A DNA stretch of 64,000 nt from Colwellia sp. 20A7 (lineage in GTDB: Bacteria; Pseudomonadota; Gammaproteobacteria; Enterobacterales; Alteromonadaceae): the NCBI RefSeq assembly GCF_009832865.1, contig NZ_CP047130.1:434001-498000 (forward strand), written 5' to 3'. A program made the translations under genes and the position numbers. Under the pieces are notes generated by a model. The model was not told the DNA's origin. It made no database searches and worked only from the letters and a program-made list of their open reading frames with translations. Of this stretch, positions 56,331 through 64,000 are shown in pieces. Positions within the stretch are counted from its first letter, which is position 1. The number at the start of each line of letters is the position of its first letter.

Positions 56331-56777
56331 TTAGGTGTTTTTTTGTTTTTGGTCGATAAATAAGCCACTTGCTTCATTAGAGTAATCTAACGGTGCTTCT
56401 GTACTTGAGTCATCTTGTTGAGTACTACGTTTTTCATGTCGTAAGCCCGCAGTCTGAGCTAACTGTTCTTGTGTTTCTTGTGAGAAAAAAGGCATTCCTT
56501 CAGTATCAGTAGTTGTTACACGTTGTAATAACTGTGTGCTTTCTTTCATTTGTTTCATTGCGGTTTGGCAAGTATTGTTCATTTGATCTAATAAACTAGC
56601 TGAGCTTGCAAGATGCTCGGCAACATCTAATTTATATTGAGATAAAGCGGCTTCACTGTTACTTACTTGTTCAGATAATTTACGTTGTTCTTGGTTTGAA
56701 GATGACAAAAAATGATTGGCAATAAAACCAACAATTGCACCAACTACAAAAATGATCAATGCGCTTAATACTGTCAT
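56331..56777 (-). CDS. zapG: YhcB/ZapG family cell-division-associated membrane protein
   Basis: 148 residues: one N-terminal transmembrane helix (LSALIIFVVGAIVGFIANHF, about 4-23), then a coiled coil (about 28-95) and a disordered C-terminus. This is the YhcB (DUF1043) layout; the E. coli protein affects cell-wall and division coordination. Divergent from zapE and upstream of degQ, as in E. coli. Confidence 0.9.
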   Translation of the reverse strand: MTVLSALIIFVVGAIVGFIANHFLSSSNQEQRKLSEQVSNSEAALSQYKLDVAEHLASSASLLDQMNNTCQTAMKQMKESTQLLQRVTTTDTEGMPFFSQETQEQLAQTAGLRHEKRSTQQDDSSTEAPLDYSNEASGLFIDQKQKNT

Positions 56778-57021
56778 AGGATTACCTTAAAATGTATGGA
56801 TATAAAATTTGTGATAAATTAACGCTGTTATAGTTTACAATAATACCAAATTAATTAAATTTGTCTCTAAGTAAGGTGTTATCTGTTTAGTATAATATAG
56901 TGCGAGCATTATTTTGTGTAGCGATAACTTAACTTATTGATTAAATATGTTGGTAATTTTTTCTTTTTCAAGTAAGTTTTCTTCATTAAGTAAATAACAA
57001 CAAATTCAACATGGTTCATTC

Positions 57022-58137
57022 ATGATTAAACTCTCTCCCATTGATAAATATAAGCAAGACTTAAAAAAAGATGATTTCCTTTTTGATGCGGCTCAAGAAA
57101 ATGCAGTAAAGCATTTACAACGGTTATATGAAGATTTACAAACCAAACCGGTAGAAATCTCTAGCTTTAAAAAAGTTTTAAATAGCTGGAAAAAAGTCTA
57201 TAAAAAACAAAATGAAAAATCCATAAAAGGACTATATTTTTGGGGTGGGGTAGGCCGAGGTAAAACATACTTAGTTGATACTTTTTATGATTGCTTGCCA
57301 TTTGATAATAAGATGCGCGTACATTTTCATCGTTTTATGCATCGTGTTCATCAAGAGCTCAAAGAATTAACAGGACAATCAGATCCGTTAAAAATTATAG
57401 CGAAAAAGTTTGCCAAAGAAACACGAATAATTTGTTTCGATGAGTTTTTTGTATCCGATATTACCGATGCTATGATTTTAGGATCTTTATTTGAAGAACT
57501 CTTTGCTCATAATGTTATTTTAGTCGCAACTTCAAATATTGTTCCTGATGAACTTTATCGCAATGGTTTACAACGTGAACGTTTCTTACCGGCGATTAAA
57601 TTGATTAATGAAAATACTGAGATTGTAAACGTTGATAGCGGTGTCGATTATAGACTTCGTACTTTAGAGCAAGCTGAAATTTACCATTACCCACTCGATC
57701 AAAAAGCCACTGATAATTTACATTATTATTTCAAGCAACTTTCATCTGAGGCGATTGAAGCAGGGGTAGACATTGAAATAAATAACAGACAACTTCCGAC
57801 TGTGCTTGTGTCTGACGGTATTGTGTATTTTGATTTTTCTGTATTGTGTGAAAGTGCTCGTAGTCAAGGTGATTACATGAAAATCAGTCAAATATATCAC
57901 ACTGTATTAATGGCAAATGTTAAGCAAATGGGACGAGAAAGTGATGATAGTACTCGACGTTTCATTGCATTAGTTGATGAATTTTATGAGCGGAATGTAA
58001 AACTAATTATGTCGGCAGAAATGCCTTTAAAAGAGTTATATAGCGGTGGAAATTTAGCCTTTGAATTTAAACGCTGTTTAAGCCGCTTGCAGGAAATGCA
58101 GTCACATGATTATTTGGCGAGTGAACATTTACCTTAA
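57022..58137 (+). CDS. zapE: Cell division ATPase ZapE (AFG1 family)
   Basis: Fe- and Z-ring-associated AAA-type ATPase needed for division under low oxygen or heat in E. coli. Walker A GGVGRGKTYLVD is near residues 74-85, Walker B IICFDEFFVSDITDAM follows, and the downstream ATSNIVPDELYRNGLQRERFLPAI segment is a family hallmark. 371 residues (E. coli 375). Confidence 0.95.
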   Translation: MIKLSPIDKYKQDLKKDDFLFDAAQENAVKHLQRLYEDLQTKPVEISSFKKVLNSWKKVYKKQNEKSIKGLYFWGGVGRGKTYLVDTFYDCLPFDNKMRVHFHRFMHRVHQELKELTGQSDPLKIIAKKFAKETRIICFDEFFVSDITDAMILGSLFEELFAHNVILVATSNIVPDELYRNGLQRERFLPAIKLINENTEIVNVDSGVDYRLRTLEQAEIYHYPLDQKATDNLHYYFKQLSSEAIEAGVDIEINNRQLPTVLVSDGIVYFDFSVLCESARSQGDYMKISQIYHTVLMANVKQMGRESDDSTRRFIALVDEFYERNVKLIMSAEMPLKELYSGGNLAFEFKRCLSRLQEMQSHDYLASEHLP

Positions 58138-58167
58138 CTGTCCCTCTATTCGTGGCAAAATTTAATT

Positions 58168-58192
58168 CCGAAGAGATCATTAATCTCTTCGG
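58168..58192. terminator. Hairpin between convergent zapE and ybbN
   Basis: CCGAAGAGAT / ATCTCTTCGG with a 5-base loop. There is no strong T-run on either side, so termination efficiency is uncertain. Confidence 0.45.
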
Positions 58193-58224
58193 GGTGTTCA
58201 ATTTAGCTATTTACCGTTAGTTTT

Positions 58225-59067
58225 TTAATATAAAAGTGTATATAACTTACGGCGGTATTTAGTGGCGATAGCATCACCATCAGGTAGGGCTTTTAATACA
58301 TCTAAGAAGAGTGTTTTGCTTTTATCTTTAGTATTAACTTCACCCGCTTGAACTAAACGAAATAATATTTTCAGAGCGTCTTCATGGCGGTTTACTTGGC
58401 TATATTGACTAGCAAGTTGATGCTGAATACTAATGTCATTTGGATTATTTGCTAAATCTGCTTCTAAAACTTGAATTTCCGGCGAATTAGCCGCTTGATT
58501 TGCTAGTTCTAGTTTAGCTAATAACGCTTGATAATAACTATCTTGATCAACCATCTTTATGGTGTCTAATAACGTTTGAGCCGCTTCTATCTTTCCTGTT
58601 TGTATATTGATATCAATTAACGTTAATTTGATATCAGCGCGTAGCTCATCAAGTTGATAGGCCTGGGTAATTAAACTTTGTGCTTCAATGATATTATTTT
58701 CGGTTAACGCCGATTTTGCTTGAGCGAGTAATATATCTTCTGGTTTTGGCAGGTGCTTATCTAAAAAAGTTGCAATAGCCTCGTCTGTTTGTGGTCCTGA
58801 AACGCCATCAATAGGTTGACCATTTTGCACTAGAATAGCGGTAGGCAAACCTTGAATACCAAATTGTTGCGCTATTTGTTGTTGTGTTTCACAGTCGACT
58901 GTCGCCATTAGTATTTGATCTATAAATGGAGCAGTTTTCGCGGCTAACTTGTTTTTTAATTCAACGCTTTCAGGGATTTGTTGCGCCCAAAAAGCAACGA
59001 GTACTAATTTATTTTTAGATTCGTCTAATACTATTTGTTGAAAGTTTTCTAAAGTAATTGCAATCAT
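58225..59067 (-). CDS. ybbN: YbbN/CnoX-like thioredoxin-TPR co-chaperone
   Basis: An N-terminal thioredoxin fold (about residues 1-110: VLVAFWAQQ ... GIQGLPTAILVQNGQ) followed by TPR-like helices (about 115-275). The redox active site has no cysteine at all: the WCxxC position reads WAQQIPES, so it is not a thiol oxidoreductase. E. coli YbbN already has SxxC. CnoX guards substrates against oxidation and passes them to GroEL/ES and DnaK. Called from fold and 280-residue length. Confidence 0.85.
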   Translation of the reverse strand: MIAITLENFQQIVLDESKNKLVLVAFWAQQIPESVELKNKLAAKTAPFIDQILMATVDCETQQQIAQQFGIQGLPTAILVQNGQPIDGVSGPQTDEAIATFLDKHLPKPEDILLAQAKSALTENNIIEAQSLITQAYQLDELRADIKLTLIDINIQTGKIEAAQTLLDTIKMVDQDSYYQALLAKLELANQAANSPEIQVLEADLANNPNDISIQHQLASQYSQVNRHEDALKILFRLVQAGEVNTKDKSKTLFLDVLKALPDGDAIATKYRRKLYTLLY

Positions 59068-59135
59068 ATTTGAATTCGCTATGTGTTCTGTTTAAATTAT
59101 TTATTTTTGACAAATGATGTTAAAGCACGCTATTT

Positions 59136-59969
59136 CTAACCTAACAAAAACCATAATAGGCCAAAGCCTAAAATTAAACGATAAATGACAAAAGGCATCA
59201 TACCAAGTTTATTTAATAAAATAAGGAAGTAATGAATGCAAGCATAGGCGCTAATAAAAGCGAGAAAACTTCCAAGGGCTATTGCTTGCCAGTCAACATC
59301 CTCTGTTGATAATATTAATTTAAGGGTTAGATAGCTACCAGCCATTGCAATGGCTGGGATTGATAATAAAAATGAAAAACGGGCTGCATTATCTCTAGAT
59401 AAACCGAGCATTAATCCGATTGTCATCGTAATACCTGAACGAGAAGTGCCTGGAATAAGCGCGATAGCTTGTGCTAAACCAATTAACATTGCGCCTTTAA
59501 AGCCTAATTTTTCCAGTGGCTTATGAACTTTTCTATTACCGGCTCTTACATCGGCAAAACCTAATAAAAAGCCAAATAATATTGTGGTAAGTGCAATAAT
59601 GAGTGCCGAGCGTAAATGTTCTTCTATTAAATCTTTACCTAGTAAACCAAATAAGCCGGCTGGCACAGTGGCAAAAAGAATCCACCAAGCAAGTTTTCCT
59701 TCAAATTTAATATGACTATCTGTATTACTTTTAGCCGGGCCTATATTCAATGTACCCAGCCAGGCAACAGACATTGTTCCTAATTCTTTACGAAAGTAGA
59801 GCATTACTGCTAATAAAGTGCCTACGTGCACAGCAACATCAAATGCTAGTCCTTGATCTTGCCAACCTAAAATTTGAGAGGGTAATATTAAATGAGCAGA
59901 GCTGGAAATGGGTAAAAACTCTGTTAAGCCTTGCAGTAAAGCTAAAATAATAATTTCTAAAGTAGTCAT
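59136..59969 (-). CDS. uppP: Undecaprenyl-diphosphatase UppP (BacA)
   Basis: Membrane enzyme that recycles undecaprenyl diphosphate for peptidoglycan and other envelope polymers. The two conserved motifs EFLPISSSAHLIL (about residues 17-29) and PGTSRSGITMTIG (about 172-184) are intact; about eight transmembrane helices, 277 residues. Confidence 0.95.
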   Translation of the reverse strand: MTTLEIIILALLQGLTEFLPISSSAHLILPSQILGWQDQGLAFDVAVHVGTLLAVMLYFRKELGTMSVAWLGTLNIGPAKSNTDSHIKFEGKLAWWILFATVPAGLFGLLGKDLIEEHLRSALIIALTTILFGFLLGFADVRAGNRKVHKPLEKLGFKGAMLIGLAQAIALIPGTSRSGITMTIGLMLGLSRDNAARFSFLLSIPAIAMAGSYLTLKLILSTEDVDWQAIALGSFLAFISAYACIHYFLILLNKLGMMPFVIYRLILGFGLLWFLLG

Positions 59970-60001
59970 AATATTCTATTTTGCCTTTTTTATTTAGGTG
60001 A

Positions 60002-60499
60002 TTACCAACAATTTTTAACGATTTTTAGGTGTTGGCTAGTCTTATTATAATTTTTCCAAAGTCTTTGATAGCTGAGCTTTAATAGAGGATGAATAAGCGT
60101 TGGCGCTATTTCACTTAATGGCCAAAGTACAAACGCATTTTTATCTATTTCTTCTCTAGGTAATTGTGCTGGAGTGTCAATTATTAAGTCGTCGTAGAGT
60201 AATAAATCAAGATCTAAGGTTCTAGGACTAAACTTTTTCGCATCAAGTGTTCGTCCATAATCAATTTCAATATTACGTAACTTACTTGCTACTTGCTCTA
60301 CACTACATTGAGTTTTTATACCGATAACCATATTGTAAAATGCGTTACCACTAAAACCGATAGCTTCACTTTCAAATAAAGATGATAATGACAGTTGTGA
60401 AAAAGGAATATTAAAAGCGATAGCAAGTGCTTCAAGGCCATGTTTAACATGGTATTCACGCTCAATATTACTACCTAAAGAAATATAAATATCAGCCAT
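60002..60499 (-). CDS. folK: 2-amino-4-hydroxy-6-hydroxymethyldihydropteridine pyrophosphokinase
   Basis: Folate-pathway kinase (HPPK). IYISLGSNIERE at the N-terminus and the RTLDLDLLLYDD metal/ATP motif with flanking prolines are diagnostic. 165 residues. Overlaps the folB stop by one base, so the two folate genes are coupled. Confidence 0.95.
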   Translation of the reverse strand: MADIYISLGSNIEREYHVKHGLEALAIAFNIPFSQLSLSSLFESEAIGFSGNAFYNMVIGIKTQCSVEQVASKLRNIEIDYGRTLDAKKFSPRTLDLDLLLYDDLIIDTPAQLPREEIDKNAFVLWPLSEIAPTLIHPLLKLSYQRLWKNYNKTSQHLKIVKNCW

Positions 60500-60885
60500 T
60501 ATTTTGTAGTTTCATTATGAAATTTAGTTTGTTCAAGCGTACCACGTTCAATCTCTACACCCACAGTAATAGCATTATGTACTGCACCGGGTTTACCAAT
60601 AGCGAGTCGTAACCAAGGGATGTGAAACTGTGACATTAAATAACTTGCCATACGCTCAGCTAAAGTCTCTAATAAATCGACAGGGTTTTCATTAGCAAAT
60701 ACTGCTATTGCTGTAGATATTTCTGCATAATCTAACGTTTTTTCAAGTTCATCATTTTCAGCTGCTTTTGCTGTATCCCAAGCCATATCTACATCAATAA
60801 CTAAGGTTTGTTTAATTTCTTTTTCCCATTGAAAAAAACCAATGGTGGTTTGAATAGCCAACCCTTTGATAAAAACCTTGTCCAT
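60499..60885 (-). CDS. folB: Dihydroneopterin aldolase
   Basis: Folate-pathway enzyme making the hydroxymethyl dihydropterin substrate for HPPK. The IKGLAIQTTIGFFQWEKEIKQ start, active-site Glu of this segment, and LLETLAERMASYLM are typical. 128 residues, near the 120-residue norm. First gene of a folB-folK pair; divergent from plsY with a conserved neighbourhood (tsaD, rpsU). Confidence 0.93.
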   Translation of the reverse strand: MDKVFIKGLAIQTTIGFFQWEKEIKQTLVIDVDMAWDTAKAAENDELEKTLDYAEISTAIAVFANENPVDLLETLAERMASYLMSQFHIPWLRLAIGKPGAVHNAITVGVEIERGTLEQTKFHNETTK

Positions 60886-61008
60886 TTGTTACCCATTGAA
60901 TAATTTTTACAAAATAAAAAGCGAGTTTACCTGTGCAAGTGTAGAAAAACTAGCAGATAACAAGATAGAATAAAGAAAATTGTTATATTTGTGATAATTC
61001 TTATTATT

Positions 61009-61602
61009 ATGTTGCTATTAACCTTTGCCATGATCATTGTTGCTTATTTATTAGGCTCCATTTCAAGTGCTATTCTAGTGTGTAGAGTGCTTGGTTTGCC
61101 TGATCCTAGAACTACGGGTTCAAATAACCCTGGTGCAACAAATGTTTTAAGGATAAGTAATAAATTAACGGCTGCTACTGTATTGTTTTTGGATATATTA
61201 AAAGGCACTTTACCCGTATGGAGTGCCTATTTTTTGAAGGTCGAACCTTTAGATTTGGGGATTATTGGTGTGGCAGCTTGCTTAGGCCATATGTATCCCA
61301 TATTTTTTAATTTTCGAGGGGGTAAAGCCGTTGCTACTGCTTTAGGTACTTTATTACCTATTGGTTTAGGCTTAGGTTTTTTATTAATTATTACTTGGTT
61401 AACAGTGGCAAAATTAACTAAATATTCAAGTTTAGCCGCTATTGTTACTGTTTCTTTAGCACCACTGTATATTTTCATATTAAAGCCGCTTTATGTTTAT
61501 CCTGCTTTAATGTTGAGTGCGTTAATTATATTACGTCATAAAGATAATATTGTGCGCTTACTAAAGGGCACAGAAAGTAAAATCTCTACAAAAATAAACT
61601 AG
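61009..61602 (+). CDS. plsY: Glycerol-3-phosphate acyltransferase PlsY
   Basis: Membrane enzyme transferring acyl from acyl-phosphate to glycerol-3-phosphate, first step of phospholipid synthesis. [26 protein letters not shown] and [13 protein letters not shown] are the three conserved motifs; about five hydrophobic helices. The ATG at 61009 is used (197 residues); a GTG at 60991 and an ATG at 61030 are alternatives, none with a good ribosome binding site. Confidence 0.95.
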   Translation: MLLLTFAMIIVAYLLGSISSAILVCRVLGLPDPRTTGSNNPGATNVLRISNKLTAATVLFLDILKGTLPVWSAYFLKVEPLDLGIIGVAACLGHMYPIFFNFRGGKAVATALGTLLPIGLGLGFLLIITWLTVAKLTKYSSLAAIVTVSLAPLYIFILKPLYVYPALMLSALIILRHKDNIVRLLKGTESKISTKIN

Positions 61603-61635
61603 TCGGTTTAACTTATTGCCTATCACGGTATGGCT

Positions 61636-62697
61636 TTAAACTGCAGGTAAGCTATCTAACGACCAACGAGGGCTCGCTTTAAAAGTTAGATCTGCGTGTG
61701 TTCCCGCTTTTAATCTTTGTAAGCCTGCATAAGCAATCATAGCGCCATTATCAGTACAAAATTCAGGCCTAGGATAAAATACACTACCGCCAAGTTTTTT
61801 AGTTGTAATGGCCAGTTTTTCTCGTAGTGCGGTGTTTGCACTAACACCACCAGCAATGACTAATCGATTTAAATCTTCTTGCTGTAAAGCGCGTTTACAT
61901 TTTATTGCTAAGGTATCAACTACTGCTTGTTGAAAAGCATTAGCAATCTCTGCATGGGTTTGTTTAAGTATATCGTCTGCTAAACTTTTACCATCTGAAG
62001 AGAAACACTCTTTTCGAACTAACGTACCGGCTGCCGTTTTTAAACCGCTAAAACTAAAATCTAACCCGGGTCTGTCTGTCATAGGACGAGGTAATTTGAA
62101 TCTACCAGCAACACCTGATTCGGCCATTTTTGATAACGCAGGGCCGCCTGGGTAGTCTAGCCCTAACAATTTCGCTGTTTTATCAAAAGCTTCACCTGCA
62201 GCATCATCAACAGATTCACCTAGTAATTTATATTGGCCAATGCCGTCAACACGTACCAGCATAGTGTGGCCGCCTGAAACGAGTAGCGCAACAAATGGAA
62301 ATTCAGGGACATCATCTTCTAGCATAGGGGCTAATAAATGACCTTCCATATGATGGACAGGTACCGCTGGTAAGTCCCAACCATAAGCTAAACTTCTACC
62401 AATTGAACAGCCAACTAATAATGCGCCAACAAGCCCAGGGCCTGCAGTGTAAGCTACGCCGTCTAGATCTTGAGGTGTTAAGTTAGCTTCTTTTAATACG
62501 GCTTTAATTAAAGGTATTGTTTTGCGAACATGATCACGAGAAGCCAGTTCAGGCACAACACCACCGTAATCAGCATGCACAGCAATTTGACTATAAAGCT
62601 GATGGGCTAATATACCTTCAGGACGATCGCCTTGCCCGTCATCGTAAATAGCAATACCTGTTTCGTCGCAAGAAGTTTCAATACCTAAAATTCGCAT
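61636..62697 (-). CDS. tsaD: tRNA N6-threonylcarbamoyladenosine transferase subunit TsaD
   Basis: Catalytic subunit for t6A37 in ANN-decoding tRNAs. The metal-binding HHMEGH (about residue 111-116), [13 protein letters not shown]-terminus, [11 protein letters not shown] and [13 protein letters not shown] are all present. 353 residues against 337 in E. coli, the extra mostly at the C-terminus. Divergent from rpsU, the near-universal gammaproteobacterial pairing. Confidence 0.97.
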   Translation of the reverse strand: MRILGIETSCDETGIAIYDDGQGDRPEGILAHQLYSQIAVHADYGGVVPELASRDHVRKTIPLIKAVLKEANLTPQDLDGVAYTAGPGLVGALLVGCSIGRSLAYGWDLPAVPVHHMEGHLLAPMLEDDVPEFPFVALLVSGGHTMLVRVDGIGQYKLLGESVDDAAGEAFDKTAKLLGLDYPGGPALSKMAESGVAGRFKLPRPMTDRPGLDFSFSGLKTAAGTLVRKECFSSDGKSLADDILKQTHAEIANAFQQAVVDTLAIKCKRALQQEDLNRLVIAGGVSANTALREKLAITTKKLGGSVFYPRPEFCTDNGAMIAYAGLQRLKAGTHADLTFKASPRWSLDSLPAV

Positions 62698-62943
62698 AAA
62701 ATTATTTTTGATTCACTTAAAAGAGGGGATTTTACCTGTACTAGTGACATTTCGCCAGTATATTTAATGCTGACGTGATATTAACCTTTACATCACTAAT
62801 CACTTAGCAGTAGAATATGGCACCCATTTTTGATAGAGCGGGTGTAAACAAGATCGAGTTTATTTTTTAAGTATAAAGAATAAACTGAAGAATCGAAGTT
62901 AAACACCGATTTATATAGATATAATACTAAGGTAAAAAAGTAC

Positions 62944-63159
62944 ATGCCAGTAATTAAAGTAAGAGAAAACGAACCATTTGACGTAGCATTACGTCGTTTT
63001 AAACGTTCATGTGAAAAAGCAGGAATCCTTTCTGAAGTTCGTCGTCGCGAATCTTATGAAAAGCCGACTTGGGAACGTAAACGTAAAAAAGCAGCTGCTG
63101 TTAAACGCGCAGCGAAAAAAGTTTCTCGTGAGAACGCACGCCACGTTCGCATGTACTAA
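62944..63159 (+). CDS. rpsU: 30S ribosomal protein S21
   Basis: 71-residue basic small-subunit protein needed for initiation. [20 protein letters not shown] and the basic tail ending ARHVRMY match E. coli S21. The 246-base tsaD-rpsU gap must hold promoters for both genes; I could not pick an unambiguous one. A gatB/YqeY gene follows. Confidence 0.98.
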   Translation: MPVIKVRENEPFDVALRRFKRSCEKAGILSEVRRRESYEKPTWERKRKKAAAVKRAAKKVSRENARHVRMY

Positions 63160-63204
63160 ACATTCTTTTTTAGAATGTCCTTAGTAGCCTTTGGAGAATG
63201 TTAG

Positions 63205-63648
63205 ATGTCACTTCTAATTCAACTTCAAGATGAAATGAAAAATGCCATGCGTGCCAAAGACAAATTACGTCTTGGCGTTATTCGTATGGCACTATCTGCA
63301 ATTAAACTTGCTGAAATTGATCATAATACCGAAGCAACTGATGAGAACGTTATTGCGGTTTTAACCAAAATGGTTAAGCAGCGTAAAGAATCTATCAAGA
63401 TGTTTACTGACGGTGGTCGTGATGAATTAGCAGCCAAAGAAGCCGAAGAAGTGAGTGCATTAGAGTTCTTTCTTCCTCAGCCTTTAACTAATGCAGAAAT
63501 TAACGATTTAATTAATCAAGCTATTACAAATACTGGTGCCGCCTCAATGGCTGACATGGGTAAGGTAATGGCAACATTAAAGCCTTTGATGCAAGGTAGA
63601 GCCGATATGGGCGCTGTAAGTGGGCAAATAAAAGCCGCTTTAAACTAG
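63205..63648 (+). CDS. GatB/YqeY-domain protein
   Basis: 147-residue protein with the YqeY fold (MKNAMRAKDKLRLGVIRMALSAIK, MADMGKVMATLKPLMQGRADMGAVS). The family resembles the tail domain of the amidotransferase GatB and is thought to bind tRNA, but its role is not established. It sits 45 bases after rpsU, the same order as in E. coli relatives (rpsU-yqeY-dnaG where present); dnaG is not in this window. Confidence 0.92.
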   Translation: MSLLIQLQDEMKNAMRAKDKLRLGVIRMALSAIKLAEIDHNTEATDENVIAVLTKMVKQRKESIKMFTDGGRDELAAKEAEEVSALEFFLPQPLTNAEINDLINQAITNTGAASMADMGKVMATLKPLMQGRADMGAVSGQIKAALN

Positions 63649-63692
63649 CGTACTATGCGGAAATAAAAGCGTAGCAAGGGTAAATAGTTTAT

Positions 63693-63728
63693 AAAAAGCC
63701 GTAATAACTTTAGTTATTACGGCTTTTT
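63693..63728. terminator. Bidirectional terminator after the YqeY gene
   Basis: A 36-base near-perfect palindrome (AAAAAGCCGTAATAACT and its reverse complement around TT), flanked by A and T runs. It separates the forward YqeY gene from the reverse gene at the right edge. Confidence 0.93.
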
Positions 63729-63738
63729 TATTGAGTTT

Positions 63739-64000
63739 TTATTTTTTAAATGTTGACCAATATTCAGCTTTTAAAATTCCACGCTCAATCATTCCGCCAA
63801 TGCCTTGCATACCGCCAGTATGTAATAAAATAATACGCTCGCCTTTAGCAAAATATCCTTGCTCAAGTAAATCAAGAAAAGCTAGTACCATCTTTCCTGA
63901 ATAAACCGGTTCAAAGTCAACACCAGTTATGCGATTAAATTCAAGTATACGGTTGGCGTCTAAAGGTGTAAATTTTGCATAGCCACCACGGTGAAAATTA
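63739..64000 (-). CDS. D-cysteine desulfhydrase / ACC deaminase-like PLP enzyme (C-terminal part)
   Basis: Only the last 87 codons lie in the window; the gene begins beyond the right edge. The reverse reading gives FHRGGYAKFTPLD, PVYSGKMVLAFLDLL and the terminal ILLHTGGMQGIGGM block. The last is the cofactor-binding HTGGxxG segment of the tryptophan-synthase beta superfamily, closest to D-cysteine desulfhydrase/ACC deaminase. Substrate cannot be set from this fragment. Confidence 0.85.
   Translation of the reverse strand, partial: NFHRGGYAKFTPLDANRILEFNRITGVDFEPVYSGKMVLAFLDLLEQGYFAKGERIILLHTGGMQGIGGMIERGILKAEYWSTFKK

Noticed and set aside
63205..63648. dnaG expected after rpsU and YqeY
   Set aside because: The sequence after the terminator is a reverse-strand PLP-enzyme gene, so dnaG is not here.

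Overview
The window is an AT-rich chromosomal segment of a marine, probably cold-adapted gammaproteobacterium of the Alteromonadales. A Colwellia-like genome is my best inference. It rests on gene order (division/cell-wall cluster, lpxC-dciA-M23-secA, type IV pilus genes beside coaE/zapD/yacG, petABC-sspAB, zapE-zapG-degQ-degS), on protein similarity recalled from E. coli homologues, and on the kinds of dispersed short repeats present. No ribosomal RNA gene is present and I saw no tRNA gene.

Layout. 1-7.8 kb: end of the dcw cluster (murG'-murC-ddl-ftsQ-ftsA-ftsZ) and lpxC. 8.0-12.8 kb: dciA (reverse), an M23-like protein with a damaged metal site, secA, mutT. 12.9-20.4 kb, mostly reverse strand: yacG, zapD, coaE, pilD, pilC, pilB, pilA, with a REP-associated transposase element lying between pilA and pilB. 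21.1-21.9 kb: rplM-rpsI. 22.1-22.9 kb: a striking non-coding array of GTAG-type REP hairpins. 23.2-27.0 kb: petABC (cytochrome bc1) and sspAB. 27.3-31.0 kb (reverse): dolP, diaA, yraN, lpoA. 31.1-32.5 kb: rsmI and the RNase P RNA gene. 33.0-42.2 kb: an NAD-dependent, molybdenum formate dehydrogenase operon (fdsGBA-fdhD-fdsD), a divergent regulator with a ModE-like helix-turn-helix and a ligand-binding domain, and an oxalate/formate-family transporter. 43.4-47.8 kb: a PlcP/LpxH-type phosphoesterase, a two-domain acyltransferase resembling the ornithine-lipid synthase OlsF, a PAP2 phosphatase and a GT28-like glycosyltransferase. 47.9-53.5 kb: small unknowns, a pseudouridine synthase, a 2OG-Fe(II) oxygenase and a GAF-GAF-GGDEF-EAL protein. 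53.6-64.0 kb: degS, degQ, zapG, zapE, ybbN, uppP, folK, folB, plsY, tsaD, rpsU, a YqeY protein and the end of a D-cysteine desulfhydrase-like gene.

Two regions look most like coherent, possibly undescribed systems. First, four copies of a 20-bp palindrome (ATATGAA-N6-TTCATAT) occur, two in the fdsG/regulator divergent region and two upstream of the transporter gene. This ties formate oxidation and a probable formate/oxalate transporter into one local regulon, most simply controlled by the regulator encoded between them. Second, the 43.4-47.8 kb genes could together replace phospholipids with ornithine lipids and glycolipids. Three TGTCA-like repeats at 11-bp spacing (a PhoB-box pattern) lie upstream of the OlsF-like gene, with a weaker match upstream of the phosphoesterase, suggesting phosphate-starvation membrane remodelling.

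The intergenic DNA is rich in repeats: palindromic REP-like pairs, a MITE-like element, and short tandem repeats at or over the 3' ends of lpxC, the transporter and the GGDEF/EAL gene and inside lpoA. All family assignments come from reading the protein sequences; no database search was run.
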